Origin: Janthinobacterium sp. SUN073
GTDB lineage: Bacteria > Pseudomonadota > Gammaproteobacteria > Burkholderiales > Burkholderiaceae_D
Direction: 5' to 3'
Length of the DNA stretch: 64,000 nucleotides
NCBI RefSeq assembly: GCF_030397665.1
Contig: NZ_JAPUBT010000002.1
Coordinates: 219,383 to 283,382, forward strand
Positions 30,152 through 39,105 of the stretch are shown one piece after another; position 1 is the first letter of the stretch; each line of letters begins with the position of its first letter. Under the pieces are notes generated by a model, which was not told where the DNA came from, did no database searches, and was given only the letters and a program-made list of their open reading frames with translations. A program made the position numbers and the translations under genes.

Positions 30152-30349
30152 TCAACGCCGGCCGCCGCCCAGGACGCGCGCCGGCAGCATGACGATGGCG
30201 CGCAGCAATTCGAACACGCCTTCCACGCCGATGCCGATCAGGCGCAATGGCAGCAACAGCAGCCAGGCCAGCGGATACAGCACGAGCGCCAGCAAGGCCA
30301 GGGGCCAGCACACCAGCAAGAGCAGCAGCCACAGCACGAATCCCAGCAT
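30152..30349 (-). CDS. Small hydrophobic membrane protein
   Basis: A 65-residue protein that is almost entirely hydrophobic: one or two leucine-rich transmembrane helices (residues 3-30), then VEGVFELLRAIVMLPARVLGG and a basic end. Start 30349 is preceded by AGGGG at good distance. The family is unknown; such peptides are common in Oxalobacteraceae. It shares the bidirectional terminator with pldA. Confidence 0.65.
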   Translation of the reverse strand: MLGFVLWLLLLLVCWPLALLALVLYPLAWLLLLPLRLIGIGVEGVFELLRAIVMLPARVLGGGRR

Positions 30350-30512
30350 CGCGTTCCCCTCGAATAAAATGTGCGGAGCAAGCCGTGCTTGCCCCGCTAC
30401 CGTGACAGCACTATAGTAAGGCGCCGCCACGGCGGCAACAGCCATGCGATGAACTGCACAATGCGGGGATGGACTGGGTAAAAACGGGGATGAGCGGTAG
30501 TTGGCGAGCAGC

Positions 30513-30761
30513 TTACTGGCCGACGCAAATCACTTTCGTGATGTACTCATGCGCGTTCGGCTTCTTGCTGCCGGCCCATTTGATGGCCTGGTTGGCCTCT
30601 TCGATGGTCAGGATGCTGGCCTTTTCCTTCGACTTGATGAAGGACACGCCTTCAAACACGCCTTCCTTGCTGCGCATTACCTTGGCAAACACGGGTGGCT
30701 TGGTCTCGCCATCGCTGATTTTGTTCTGTTGCACGAGGTAACGCTGATCGATCTGTTCCAT
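30513..30761 (-). CDS. Hypothetical protein
   Basis: An 82-residue basic soluble protein with many Lys and Glu, no signal peptide and no Cys until the last residues. KSKEKASILTIEEANQAIKWAGSKK may be a helix. Its GC content is lower than its neighbours and the ribosome site is weak. I do not recognise a family. It lies downstream of, and on the same strand as, the methyltransferase at 30862, but a terminator separates them. Confidence 0.5.
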   Translation of the reverse strand: MEQIDQRYLVQQNKISDGETKPPVFAKVMRSKEGVFEGVSFIKSKEKASILTIEEANQAIKWAGSKKPNAHEYITKVICVGQ

Positions 30762-30812
30762 GATAATAAAGCTGTCCAGTGGGTAAAAGACGGAATATAC
30801 CCTGAATGGACA

Positions 30813-30842
30813 AACGCCGCAGGACGAAATGCCTGCGGCGTT
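30813..30842 (-). terminator. Terminator-like hairpin after the methyltransferase
   Basis: AACGCCGCAGG (30813-30823), 8-base loop, CCTGCGGCGTT (30832-30842): a perfect 11-bp stem just downstream of the minus-strand stop at 30862. The T run is short. Confidence 0.75.
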
Positions 30843-30861
30843 GCCTTTACATTAATGATAC

Positions 30862-31785
30862 TTACGCGTAGACGGCGTTTTGTACTACCGGTTGCAAGTT
30901 GACATCGTAAATCACCTGCGCGCGGATCGACGCTTCCAGCGAGGGAATCGAACCGCCCGCGCGGTACTGGAAGCTTACTTGCAGCACGTCGCCCGCCTTC
31001 ACGGCCACCGGCGTGGCCAGCGGCAGACACATGTAGTGGTTCAGCCAGTCGATGGTGGTCGAGCGCTCGGGCACGACGGCCAGGATGTTCTTGGTGACAA
31101 AACGCAAGGCGTTCAGGGTGCCGCTGCGCTCGACGACGAACTTGCCGTCGAAACCAAACACGCTGTCCGTCGGTTGGCTGAAGTCGATGATGCTGTACAC
31201 GGACGGCGGCGCCAGTTCCTGCACGCCCGGGTGGATGGCCGCGGTTTCCTGGAACTGCACGATGGGCGCGTAAAAGCCCTCGAAGTCGTATTCCTGCTGC
31301 ATGGGCTGCACGGCCATGATGACGGCTTCGGGCAGGAAGATGGGCAGCGGGCCGCCGAAACGGGCCAGGTAGCGGCGCTTGAACGATTCGATCACTTCCA
31401 CCTGCTTTTCGCGCAGCATGCCGACATGGATCATTTCGCAAATGACCACGTCGACGGGCTCGGGCGGCAGGTATTCAAAGGCGTCCGCGTGGACGACTTC
31501 GACTTTTTCCCCGTTGGGATTGAGCGCCAACATCTTGCGCGCTTCCTTGACCATGTCGGGATTGAACTCCACGCACCACACCTTGTCGGCGCGCGCGGCG
31601 GCAAACCACGACAGCACGCCCGTGCCGCCGCCCAGTTCCAGCACCTTCATGCCGGGTTTTACCGCGTAATCGATCGCCGACTTGAACCCGTGCATGCGGT
31701 TCTGGTCCATCAACATATTGTGATGGTAATGGACGGGGATAAATTGCCCCAGGTAACAACTCTCGATTTCTCGTTCATTCAGCAT
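30862..31785 (-). CDS. Class I SAM-dependent methyltransferase (PRMT-like)
   Basis: A 307-residue enzyme with motif I VLELGGGTGVLS, the acidic post-I loop VWCVEFNPDM, VHADAFEYLP and VICEMIHVGMLREKQ. The EMIH segment and a C-terminal beta domain after residue 150 recall protein arginine methyltransferases and their bacterial relatives, so a protein or small-molecule substrate is possible. The start at 31785 has AGAGGA 6 bases upstream; a longer in-frame reading to 31914 has no support. Monocistronic, with its own terminator. The substrate is not predictable. Confidence 0.8.
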   Translation of the reverse strand: MLNEREIESCYLGQFIPVHYHHNMLMDQNRMHGFKSAIDYAVKPGMKVLELGGGTGVLSWFAAARADKVWCVEFNPDMVKEARKMLALNPNGEKVEVVHADAFEYLPPEPVDVVICEMIHVGMLREKQVEVIESFKRRYLARFGGPLPIFLPEAVIMAVQPMQQEYDFEGFYAPIVQFQETAAIHPGVQELAPPSVYSIIDFSQPTDSVFGFDGKFVVERSGTLNALRFVTKNILAVVPERSTTIDWLNHYMCLPLATPVAVKAGDVLQVSFQYRAGGSIPSLEASIRAQVIYDVNLQPVVQNAVYA

Positions 31786-31992
31786 GTCTGTCCTCTTGGA
31801 GTCTGGCTCCGATGGCCGATCGGTTTTGTCATTCCAGAAAGCAGTGATATCGCACGGGCTGCGCGCGGGGCGGCGACAATACAGCCGGCGCCTGACGGTG
31901 GTGTGATGGCCCATGCGACGATCTCCTGATTAATGCGACACGCTCATTATCGTTAATCGGCAAGGAGAACAAAGGGCTGAGGTGAGAGGCAA

Positions 31993-32022
31993 TTCCATGC
32001 CAGTTTCAGCGCTGGCATGGAA
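31993..32022 (-). terminator. Hairpin after the ankyrin gene
   Basis: TTCCATGCCAG (31993-32003), 8-base loop, CTGGCATGGAA (32012-32022), 15 bases beyond the minus-strand stop at 32038. Perfect 11-bp stem but no strong T run; a likely terminator. The rest of 31786-32037 shows no gene. Confidence 0.6.
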
Positions 32023-32037
32023 AATATTGCTAGAAGT

Positions 32038-32694
32038 TTACTTTCGTCCCGCGCGCGCCTTCTGTGCCGCTTCGATGATGGCCACCACGCCGGGCTTGTC
32101 GCCCGCCTGCGCGAACTGCGCGGCCGTCCAGCCGTGATCGCTTTTCAGACTGGCGTCCGCGCCCCAGGACAGCAGCAGCTTGACGGCGCCCTCCTGCCCT
32201 TCGCGGGCGGCGAACATCAGCGGCGTGACGTTGGCCGGCGCGCGCGCATCGACCACGGCGTCGCGCTCCAGAAAAATCTTCATGATGGGCAAGTCGCCGG
32301 CCGAGGCCGCATAGTGCAACGCCGTCCAGCCGCTCTGGTTGACCTTGGCGCCCTTGGCCAGCAAGGCGTTCACGGCCTCCTGCTTGTGCTTGTAGGCCGC
32401 CATCATCAGCGCCGTGTTGCCATTGGCCGAGCGCGCTTCGATATCGATGCCGGGTGTGTCGAGCAGCAGCTTGAACACTTTGTCCGCATCGTCGCGCAGA
32501 GCCAGCACGAGGGGAATGTCGCCCCGCTGCGTATCAGGCTGGTTCGGATTCATGCCCTCAAGCAGCATGCCGCGCACGCCGCTGGCGTTGTTGACGGACA
32601 CGGCGCGGAAGAAGCTGTCCGGATCCGGATCCGGCGCCGCGTAGCTGCTGCCTGCGCAGCACAGCAGCATCGCCAGCGCGAGTTTTTTCATCAT
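32038..32694 (-). CDS. Exported ankyrin-repeat protein
   Basis: A 218-residue protein with a signal peptide (KKLALAMLLCCAGSSYA) and about five ankyrin repeats filling the rest: examples are GNTALMMAAYKHKQEAVNALL, GWTALHYAASAGDLPIMKIFL and VTPLMFAAREGQEGAVKLLL. Ankyrin repeats mediate protein-protein contacts; periplasmic ankyrin proteins sometimes accompany catalases or other stress proteins, but no such partner is adjacent. It ends close to a hairpin and follows tatD by 16 bases, so they are probably co-transcribed. Confidence 0.88.
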   Translation of the reverse strand: MMKKLALAMLLCCAGSSYAAPDPDPDSFFRAVSVNNASGVRGMLLEGMNPNQPDTQRGDIPLVLALRDDADKVFKLLLDTPGIDIEARSANGNTALMMAAYKHKQEAVNALLAKGAKVNQSGWTALHYAASAGDLPIMKIFLERDAVVDARAPANVTPLMFAAREGQEGAVKLLLSWGADASLKSDHGWTAAQFAQAGDKPGVVAIIEAAQKARAGRK

Positions 32695-32710
32695 GGTTAA
32701 CCTTAAGAAG

Positions 32711-33490
32711 TTACGGCAACTGATTGAATAGCTTAAAGAAATTATCCGTCGTCTGCTGCGCTACCTGGGCCAGGGGAATGCCTTTCAGGGTCGACAGGTA
32801 TTCCGCCACATGGGCCACGTAGCCCGGTTCGTTCATGCGGCCGCGGAACGGTACGGGCGCCAAGTACGGCGAATCCGTCTCGATCAGGATGCGCTCGAGC
32901 GGAACTTCCAGCGCCACGGCTTGCAAATCCTTGGCGCTTTTAAAGGTGACGATGCCGGAAAAGGAAATATAGAAACCCATGTCGATGGCGGCGCGCGCCA
33001 CTTCCAGGGATTCCGTAAAGCAATGCATGACGCCGGCCACGCCGCCGTCGGATACGCCCGCACCCTCTTCACGCATGATGCGGATGGTGTCTACACTGGC
33101 CGCTCTGGTGTGAATAATCAAGGGCTTGCGCGTGATTCTTGACGCCTTGATGTGCGTGCGAAAACGCTCGCGCTGCCATTCGAGGTCGCCCGTCAGGCGA
33201 AAATAGTCGAGGCCCGTCTCGCCGATGGCGATGATCTTCGGGTGATCGGCCAGCCGCACCAGGTCTTCCACGGACGGTTCAGGCGTGTCTTCGTAGTCGG
33301 GATGCACGCCGACGGAAGCGAAAATGTGCGGATACTGCTCGGCCAGGGCCAGCACCTGCGGGAAGTCCGGCAAGTCGACGGACACGCACAGCGCGTGCGT
33401 CACCTTGTTCTCGGCCATCTTGGCGAGGATCTCGGGCATGCGAGCGGCCAGCTCGGGGAAATTGATATGGCAATGGGAATCGATATACAT
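32711..33490 (-). CDS. tatD: TatD family metal-dependent deoxyribonuclease
   Basis: A 259-residue TIM-barrel metallohydrolase. Metal ligands are visible: the HCH of IDSHCHINF, Glu in IGETGLDYF, His in IIHTR, His in MHCFTES and Asp in IETDSPYLAP. TatD-type enzymes (YcfH branch) act as 3'-5' exonucleases or D-amino-acyl deacylases. Start 33490 gives MYIDSHCH; an upstream in-frame codon at 33517 is less likely. In many betaproteobacteria this gene follows holB; here a carbonic anhydrase and a small exported protein lie between them. Confidence 0.9.
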   Translation of the reverse strand: MYIDSHCHINFPELAARMPEILAKMAENKVTHALCVSVDLPDFPQVLALAEQYPHIFASVGVHPDYEDTPEPSVEDLVRLADHPKIIAIGETGLDYFRLTGDLEWQRERFRTHIKASRITRKPLIIHTRAASVDTIRIMREEGAGVSDGGVAGVMHCFTESLEVARAAIDMGFYISFSGIVTFKSAKDLQAVALEVPLERILIETDSPYLAPVPFRGRMNEPGYVAHVAEYLSTLKGIPLAQVAQQTTDNFFKLFNQLP

Positions 33491-33571
33491 AAGGCGGGAT
33501 TGTACCGGAGGGAGCAAAAACTGGCAGGGGAAGCGCTGGGCGCAGCCCCCCTGCCTTGGCGGTGCGGATGC

Positions 33572-34204
33572 TTATAGCTGGGAGGCCGGGTGTTCCGCCA
33601 GCGGAACGAAGTTGCCGGTCGACTCGTCGAGCGCGTCGAGGGAACCGTTCTCGATGTCGTACACCCAGCCGTGCAGGGTCAGCCGGTTTTGCGCCATGGC
33701 CAGCGCCACCGAGGGATGGGTACGCAGGTTATTCAGTTGCGCCACCACGTTGGCGCGCACCATGCCGTCGATGCGCGACTGTTCCGTCGGATGCTCGACC
33801 GACTCGTTGATCATGCGCGCCGCGTCGGCATGGTGCAGCCAGCTGCGTACGGCAGGCATGTGGTCCAGGCAGGCGCAGGTGGCGATCGCCTTCATCGCAC
33901 CGCAATCGGAGTGGCCGCAAATGACGATATCGCTCACGTTCAGGGCCGACACGGCAAATTCCACCGTGGCGCTCACGCCGCCCGGTTCCGGGCCATACGA
34001 GGGCACGATGTTGCCCGCGTTGCGGATTACGAAGAGCTCGCCTGGCTCGCGCTGCGTCACCAGCTCCGGCACCATGCGGCTGTCCGAGCAGGAAATGAAC
34101 AGGGCCTTCGGGGTTTGTCCCGTGGCCAGGGTCTTGAATAACTCGCGGCGCGCGGGAAAAACCTCTTTTTGGAAGCGTAGAAATCCAGCAATAATGTCGC
34201 GCAT
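33572..34204 (-). CDS. Beta-class carbonic anhydrase
   Basis: A 210-residue zinc enzyme interconverting CO2 and bicarbonate. The zinc ligands are in CSDSRM (Cys and the Asp of the Asp/Arg dyad) and HSDCGAM (His and Cys), with [13 protein letters not shown] between them, as in beta-CA. Length and order match bacterial CynT/Can proteins. It is transcribed toward tatD with an 81-base gap. No strong ribosome site is visible upstream of 34204, which starts right after an AT-rich stretch. Divergent from the small exported protein at 34388. Confidence 0.93.
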   Translation of the reverse strand: MRDIIAGFLRFQKEVFPARRELFKTLATGQTPKALFISCSDSRMVPELVTQREPGELFVIRNAGNIVPSYGPEPGGVSATVEFAVSALNVSDIVICGHSDCGAMKAIATCACLDHMPAVRSWLHHADAARMINESVEHPTEQSRIDGMVRANVVAQLNNLRTHPSVALAMAQNRLTLHGWVYDIENGSLDALDESTGNFVPLAEHPASQL

Positions 34205-34387
34205 AAATAAATAGAATGGTTGGCAGAGCCGATATTATCGCTGATCTGGCGCCTGGCTGGCCTTATTCTGAGTCGGTCCCGGGCGTGGCAAACGGCCATG
34301 GCGCCCTGGTCAAAAAAGTTGTCAAGATGTATAGTGAGCGGCCGGTGCGCAGCCATGGGGTTGCGCGCGGAAACGTGGAGAGTGTTC

Positions 34388-34747
34388 ATGCTGAAAGTTG
34401 CCGGCCCTTTGATACTGCTGGCCTGCCTGGCCCTGACAACGCCTGCGCATGCGCAAGACAAACGCGACATACCCAAGGCCATCCCCGAGGCGGGCTTGTG
34501 CGCACCCGTGTGCGCATCGGCACGCCAGGATTGCCGCGCGCAAGCGCAAGGCGCGACGGAAAACGACACCAGTCCCATCTTGTCGATGAAACCCAGCAGC
34601 AATCCCTACGTTGCCGCCGGCAGGAATGTCGACGCGCAAGCGGAGCAGCTGCGCCCCACCGAAGCCCAGGCCTTCCGTGCCCGGCGCGCCGAACGCCAGC
34701 AAGCGTGCGAAGTGCGCTACCGCAGTTGCACGCGCGCCTGCGGCTGA
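34388..34747 (+). CDS. Small exported Cys-rich protein, unknown
   Basis: A 119-residue protein with a signal peptide (PLILLACLALTTPAHAQ). The mature part begins with CAPVCASARQDCR and ends in CEVRYRSCTRACG, giving two Cys clusters flanking an Ala/Gln-rich helix, so a disulfide-linked helical hairpin is likely in the periplasm. GGAGAG precedes the ATG. I do not recognise the family. It converges on holB. Confidence 0.7.
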   Translation: MLKVAGPLILLACLALTTPAHAQDKRDIPKAIPEAGLCAPVCASARQDCRAQAQGATENDTSPILSMKPSSNPYVAAGRNVDAQAEQLRPTEAQAFRARRAERQQACEVRYRSCTRACG

Positions 34748-34817
34748 GTCACTCCAATCGCCAAGCGCGCCAAGCACCAAACAATCTGGATGAACTTGGC
34801 AACGTAAGTGCTTGATT

Positions 34818-35846
34818 CTATTGACAGCTTGATGCGTAGTCGAGCAGCATATCTTCCAGAAACAGCTTGGGCGACAAAGGATGCTCGGCGATCGCCCGGC
34901 GCTCGTTGGCAGCCTTGATGGCGGCCATCAGCCGACTGACGTTGATGCGTCCTGCCAGGGCTTCCAGCTCGCGCCGGTGGCGCGGGTAGTAGCGGATGGT
35001 GCCGGACAACTTGACGGAAAACACGTCGTACAGCCAGCGCTGCAAGGATGCCACCAGCGGCGCCAGCGGCGCCTTCTGCAATTTGTCCGCCGCCTTCAAC
35101 GCCGCTTCCACGCCGGGATTGGCCAGCACTTGCAGCAATTGTTCCGTTTCTTCGCGGCCACCCGATTCGGACTGGGCCAGCGCGGCCAGCGGCGCGCCGC
35201 CCTGCTCACGCAGCCAGCTGTCCGCATCGTTCAAGCCCTGGGCCTTGAGCCAGGCCAGGGCCTGCTCGTGGCTGGGCATGGGCAAGGCAAACTTGCGGCA
35301 GCGCGACAAGATCGTCGGCAGCAATCGGTCCAGGCTGTTCGATGCCAGCAGGAACACGGTGCCCGGCGGCGGTTCTTCCAGGGTTTTCAGCAAGGCGTTC
35401 GAGGCGGGCGTGTTGAGCGCCTCGGCCGGGTACAGCACCACCACGCGCAAGCCTTGCCGGTGCGTGGAAATGTTCATGAAGTCGGCCAGGTTGCGGATCT
35501 GCTCGATCTTGATGTCTTTCGACGGCGTCTTGGTCTTGGCGCTTTTCTTCGCGCCCTCGCCCTCTTCGCCATCGTCCGCCACTTCATCTTCCAGCGCTTC
35601 CGGACGGACCCGGCGGTAATCGGGATGGTTGCCCTGGCTAAACCAGCCGCACGAGGCGCAGGTGCCGCAGGCATGGCCGTCGGCGCGCACGTCTTCGCAC
35701 AGCAAGGCTTGCGCAAAATGCTCGATGAAGTCGGCCTTGCCGATGCCTTGCGCGCCATGGAACAGAATGGCGTGCGGCATGCGCGGGCGCAAGGCTTGCA
35801 ATTGCTGCCAGGCGTCCTGCTGCCAGGAATACAGAGAACTGGTCAT
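34818..35846 (-). CDS. holB: DNA polymerase III subunit delta'
   Basis: A 342-residue clamp-loader subunit. It has the AAA+ region with HGAQGIGKADF, a zinc-binding cluster CGTCASCGWF, the sensor region ALLKTLEEPPPGTVFLLAS and the SRC motif ILSRCRKF. An acidic then Lys-rich insertion at residues 83-108 is low complexity and unusual in length. The C-terminal domain (VSRLMAAIKAANERRAIAEH) completes the fold. It acts in the cytoplasm loading the beta clamp. It follows tmk by 16 bases, the standard pairing. Confidence 0.94.
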   Translation of the reverse strand: MTSSLYSWQQDAWQQLQALRPRMPHAILFHGAQGIGKADFIEHFAQALLCEDVRADGHACGTCASCGWFSQGNHPDYRRVRPEALEDEVADDGEEGEGAKKSAKTKTPSKDIKIEQIRNLADFMNISTHRQGLRVVVLYPAEALNTPASNALLKTLEEPPPGTVFLLASNSLDRLLPTILSRCRKFALPMPSHEQALAWLKAQGLNDADSWLREQGGAPLAALAQSESGGREETEQLLQVLANPGVEAALKAADKLQKAPLAPLVASLQRWLYDVFSVKLSGTIRYYPRHRRELEALAGRINVSRLMAAIKAANERRAIAEHPLSPKLFLEDMLLDYASSCQ

Positions 35847-35862
35847 GTCATCTTCTTTTAAA

Positions 35863-36504
35863 TCAGCGTGTTACAGTGCTTTGCTCAAGCAAAACATCAA
35901 GCAGTTGCGCAAGCTGCACTTGAATATCGGCAATGCTTTGCGTGGCATCGATGATGCGGAAACGCTCCGGGAACTGGGCCGCGCGGCGCAGATACTCGTT
36001 GCGCGTGGCGGCAAAGAAGTCCGATCGCTCCTGCTCGAACTTGTCGAGCTCACGCGTGGCGTCCAGGCGGGCGCGGGCCACGGCCAGCGGCACGTCGAAC
36101 AAAAACGTCAGGTCCGGCTGCAGGTGCGGATGCACCCACGCTTCCAGCGCCTCCATCTTGCGCAAGTCCATGCCCCGCCCACCGCCCTGGTAGGCGAAGC
36201 TGGCATCGGTGAATCGGTCGGAAATGACCCACTCGCCACGCTCGAGCGCCGGCGCGATGACTTGCGCAATATGTTCGCGGCGGCTGGCGAACATCAGCAA
36301 GGCTTCCGTTTCCAGGTGCATCTTTTCATGCAGCAGCAGGTCGCGCAGCTTTTCCCCCAGGCTGGTGCCGCCCGGTTCGCGCGACGATACGAGGCTGACG
36401 CCCCGCTGCTGCAGGTAGTCGGCGACAAAGCCGATATGCGTCGACTTGCCCGCGCCATCGATGCCTTCGAAGGTGATGAAACGGGGTTGATAGTGTTGTG
36501 TCAT
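35863..36504 (-). CDS. tmk: Thymidylate kinase
   Basis: A 213-residue dTMP kinase making dTDP. P-loop [11 protein letters not shown] at residues 12-22, [14 protein letters not shown], the DR motif [17 protein letters not shown] and the LID region with Arg residues are all present. Gene order mltG-tmk-holB on one strand with 24- and 16-base gaps indicates an operon. Confidence 0.96.
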   Translation of the reverse strand: MTQHYQPRFITFEGIDGAGKSTHIGFVADYLQQRGVSLVSSREPGGTSLGEKLRDLLLHEKMHLETEALLMFASRREHIAQVIAPALERGEWVISDRFTDASFAYQGGGRGMDLRKMEALEAWVHPHLQPDLTFLFDVPLAVARARLDATRELDKFEQERSDFFAATRNEYLRRAAQFPERFRIIDATQSIADIQVQLAQLLDVLLEQSTVTR

Positions 36505-36528
36505 GAAACTCTTGATCTGATAATGATA

Positions 36529-37515
36529 TTAGCGCTGGTACTGGTTCACGGCGCGGTTATGGTCGGGCAAGTTGGCCGAGAACTGGCTGGTGCCGTCACC
36601 GCGCGCGACGAAATACAGCGCTTGCGTGCGGGCCGGCGCCAGCGCCGCCGTCAGCGATTGCGCGCCAGCGAGGGCGATCGGCGTGGGCGGCAAGCCGCCG
36701 CGCGTGTAGGTATTGTACGGGGTGTCCGCTTCCAGGTCGCGTTTGCGGATCTTGCCCTGGTAGTTGTCGCCCATGCCATAGATCACGGTCGGGTCCGTCT
36801 GCAGCAGCATGCCCGTTTTCAGGCGGTTGACGAAGACGCCGGCGATCATGGCGCGTTCGGATTTTTGCCCCGTTTCCTTTTCCACGATAGACGCCATGAT
36901 CAGCGCCTCGTACGGGTTTTTATACGGCAAGGCCGGATCGCGCTTGTCCCACGCTTCGGACAGGCGGCCTATCATGGCCGTGTGCGCCTGCTTGAAAATC
37001 TGCATTTCGCTGGCGCCCTTGGCGAACAGATACGTATCCGGGAAGAACAGGCCTTCCGGCAGCACAAACTCGGGGCTGATTTTCGCCATCAGCTCCTTGT
37101 CGGACAGACCCACGGTATCGTGCTTGAGGCCCGGATGACTGGCCATGGCCATGCGCATCTGCCTGAAAGTCCAGCCTTCGATGATGGTCAGCGACTCTTG
37201 CGCGAACTCGCCGCGCGCCAGCTGCGTGATCAGGCGCTGCGGCGTCGTGCCCGGTTTCAGCTCGTAGGAACCGGCCTTGATCTTCGACGTCTTGCCTTCG
37301 ACGCGCGCCAGCAGGTTGAACAGGATGGGCACGATGGGCACGCCCGCGTCCGCGATCTGCTGGCCGGCCGCATGCGCGCCACTGCCCGGCGTGATCGTAA
37401 ACGGGATCGCCTCGCCTTCCGTGGTGATGGGCTGCTGCGCCCAATACACAAAAGTGCCACCGACGCCGATGGCGGCGATGACCGAACTGACTACAAGTTT
37501 TTTAAAGAAAGCCAT
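36529..37515 (-). CDS. mltG: Endolytic murein transglycosylase MltG
   Basis: A 328-residue inner-membrane YceG/MltG protein that terminates glycan strand growth. One N-terminal helix (LVVSSVIAAIGVGGTFVYW), a LysM-like subdomain (residues 40-115) and the catalytic domain with the active Glu in MASIVEKETG and GIYGMGDNY/YNTYTRGGLPP-type segments. The start at 37515 (MAFFKKL) sits before the helix; the in-frame extension to 37596 lacks a ribosome site. First gene of the mltG-tmk-holB operon, divergent from ygfZ. Confidence 0.94.
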   Translation of the reverse strand: MAFFKKLVVSSVIAAIGVGGTFVYWAQQPITTEGEAIPFTITPGSGAHAAGQQIADAGVPIVPILFNLLARVEGKTSKIKAGSYELKPGTTPQRLITQLARGEFAQESLTIIEGWTFRQMRMAMASHPGLKHDTVGLSDKELMAKISPEFVLPEGLFFPDTYLFAKGASEMQIFKQAHTAMIGRLSEAWDKRDPALPYKNPYEALIMASIVEKETGQKSERAMIAGVFVNRLKTGMLLQTDPTVIYGMGDNYQGKIRKRDLEADTPYNTYTRGGLPPTPIALAGAQSLTAALAPARTQALYFVARGDGTSQFSANLPDHNRAVNQYQR

Positions 37516-37651
37516 TGTTCCGATTCTTGTGATGCGCTCGCTGGCGGGCAGCGCGCGCTTGTTATGATCGTTCATTTGTGAAGCAAGTGCGCGCAAAGCG
37601 GCGCCAACACTGGCAATCTTGCCGCTGCCGACGCGATCTGCGCGACATCAC

Positions 37652-37657
37652 TATAAT
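37652..37657 (+). promoter_or_regulatory. -10 element upstream of ygfZ
   Basis: Perfect TATAAT 35 bases before the ATG at 37692; no good -35 at 16-18 bases, so only the -10 is claimed. Confidence 0.4.
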
Positions 37658-37691
37658 GAACCCGTAATGATAATGCTTAATCGCTGATCTA

Positions 37692-38807
37692 ATGGAAATT
37701 ATGAATAACTGGAATCAATTTTTAACCGCCCAAGGCGCCCGCCCCGTTGCCATCGATGGCGCGCCTGACAGCACAGCCCCCACCGCCGCCGCCCACATCG
37801 CCGATTTCGGCCAGTCCCTGACAGTATCCCAGCTGCAAGAAGGTTTTGTCGCGGCCATCACGGACCAGGGCTTGATCGGCTTGAACGGCGACGAGGCAGC
37901 CAGTTTCCTGCATGGCCAGCTGACCAACGACGTGGAACACCTGGACCAGCAGCAAGTGCGCCTGGCCGGCTACTGCACGCCGAAAGGCCGCTTGCTGGCC
38001 AGTTTCCTGATGTGGCGCAACGCCACCACCATTTATCTGCAATTGCCGCGCGCCATACATCCGACCATCCAGAAGCGTTTACAAATGTTCGTGCTGCGCG
38101 CCAAGGCCAAGCTGCACGATGCGTCCGTTGATGATGCCAATCAAGTCATCCTGGGCCTCGGCGGAAAGCAAGCCAGCGCGGCCCTGGCCGCCTGGTTCCC
38201 CACCCTGCCCGCCACGCCGTTCAGCAAGGTCGAGCATCCGCTGGGCACGCTGCTGCGCGTGGCCGATGCCTTTGGCAGCCCCCGCTATGAATGGCTGACG
38301 TCCGCCGCCACGGCGCGCGACGTGTGGCCGCAACTGGCGCAACAGTTGGCGAAAGGCGGAACTGAGGCCTGGCGCCTGTCGGAGATCCATGCGGGCATCC
38401 CGCAAATCACGGCCGCCACGCAAGAGCAATTCGTGCCGCAGATGGTCAACTTCGAGTTGTTGGGCGGCGTCAATTTCAAGAAAGGCTGCTATCCGGGCCA
38501 GGAAATCGTCGCGCGCAGCCAGTATCTGGGCAAGCTCAAGCGCCGCACCACCCTCGTCAGCATCGCTGATGCAGCGGCAGTGGCCGGTGGCGAACTGTAC
38601 ACCGTCAGCGACCCGGAGCAGCCTTGCGGCATGCTCGTCAACGCCGCGCCGAACGGCAGCGGTGGCATCGACGCCCTCGTCGAAATGAAGCTGGGGGCGA
38701 TAGCGGAAGGTTCAAGCGCCGCCGGGGCCGTGCGCTACGGCTCGGCCCAGGGCGCCGCCGTGCAATTCCTGCCCATGCCTTACGTGCTCGACGCACTCGA
38801 TTTGTGA
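37692..38807 (+). CDS. ygfZ: Folate-binding Fe-S cluster protein YgfZ
   Basis: A 371-residue GcvT-like protein. The signature KKGCYPGQE, with its conserved Cys, is at about residue 266. LHGQLTNDV and GYCTPKGRLLASF mark the N-terminal folate-binding region. YgfZ uses tetrahydrofolate to support repair or assembly of Fe-S enzymes such as MiaB. MEIMNNW has two candidate ATGs (37692, 37701); the second has GGA at better spacing. Followed 7 bases later by the DUF4936 gene, so co-transcribed. Confidence 0.9.
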   Translation: MEIMNNWNQFLTAQGARPVAIDGAPDSTAPTAAAHIADFGQSLTVSQLQEGFVAAITDQGLIGLNGDEAASFLHGQLTNDVEHLDQQQVRLAGYCTPKGRLLASFLMWRNATTIYLQLPRAIHPTIQKRLQMFVLRAKAKLHDASVDDANQVILGLGGKQASAALAAWFPTLPATPFSKVEHPLGTLLRVADAFGSPRYEWLTSAATARDVWPQLAQQLAKGGTEAWRLSEIHAGIPQITAATQEQFVPQMVNFELLGGVNFKKGCYPGQEIVARSQYLGKLKRRTTLVSIADAAAVAGGELYTVSDPEQPCGMLVNAAPNGSGGIDALVEMKLGAIAEGSSAAGAVRYGSAQGAAVQFLPMPYVLDALDL

Positions 38808-38814
38808 GAATGCC

Positions 38815-39105
38815 ATGAAAGATTTGTACATTTACTATCAGGTAAAGGAAGAGCACGCCCAGGCGCTGGAAGCCAGGGTCCGTGCCTTGCAAGCGAAACT
38901 GGCGGCCGCCTCCGGCGTGGCGCCGCAGCTGAAGCGCCGCCCGGAAGTCAAGGATGGCTTGCAGACGTGGATGGAAATCTATCCCGTCGTCGGCGAAGGT
39001 TTTGCCGAACTGCTGGCCAGCGCGTCCGACGAGGCGGGCTTGCTGTCATTGACGGCCGGCGCGCGGCATACGGAAGTGTTCATGGATTTGCCTCCATGTG
39101 CCTGA
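38815..39105 (+). CDS. DUF4936 family protein
   Basis: A 96-residue protein starting MKDLYIYYQVKEEHA, with LQAKLAAASGVAPQLKRRPE and TWMEIYPVV. This matches DUF4936, a short ferredoxin-like family restricted largely to betaproteobacteria and usually placed next to ygfZ and the NRDE gene, as here. Function unknown. Its stop overlaps the next gene by 10 bases. Confidence 0.85.
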   Translation: MKDLYIYYQVKEEHAQALEARVRALQAKLAAASGVAPQLKRRPEVKDGLQTWMEIYPVVGEGFAELLASASDEAGLLSLTAGARHTEVFMDLPPCA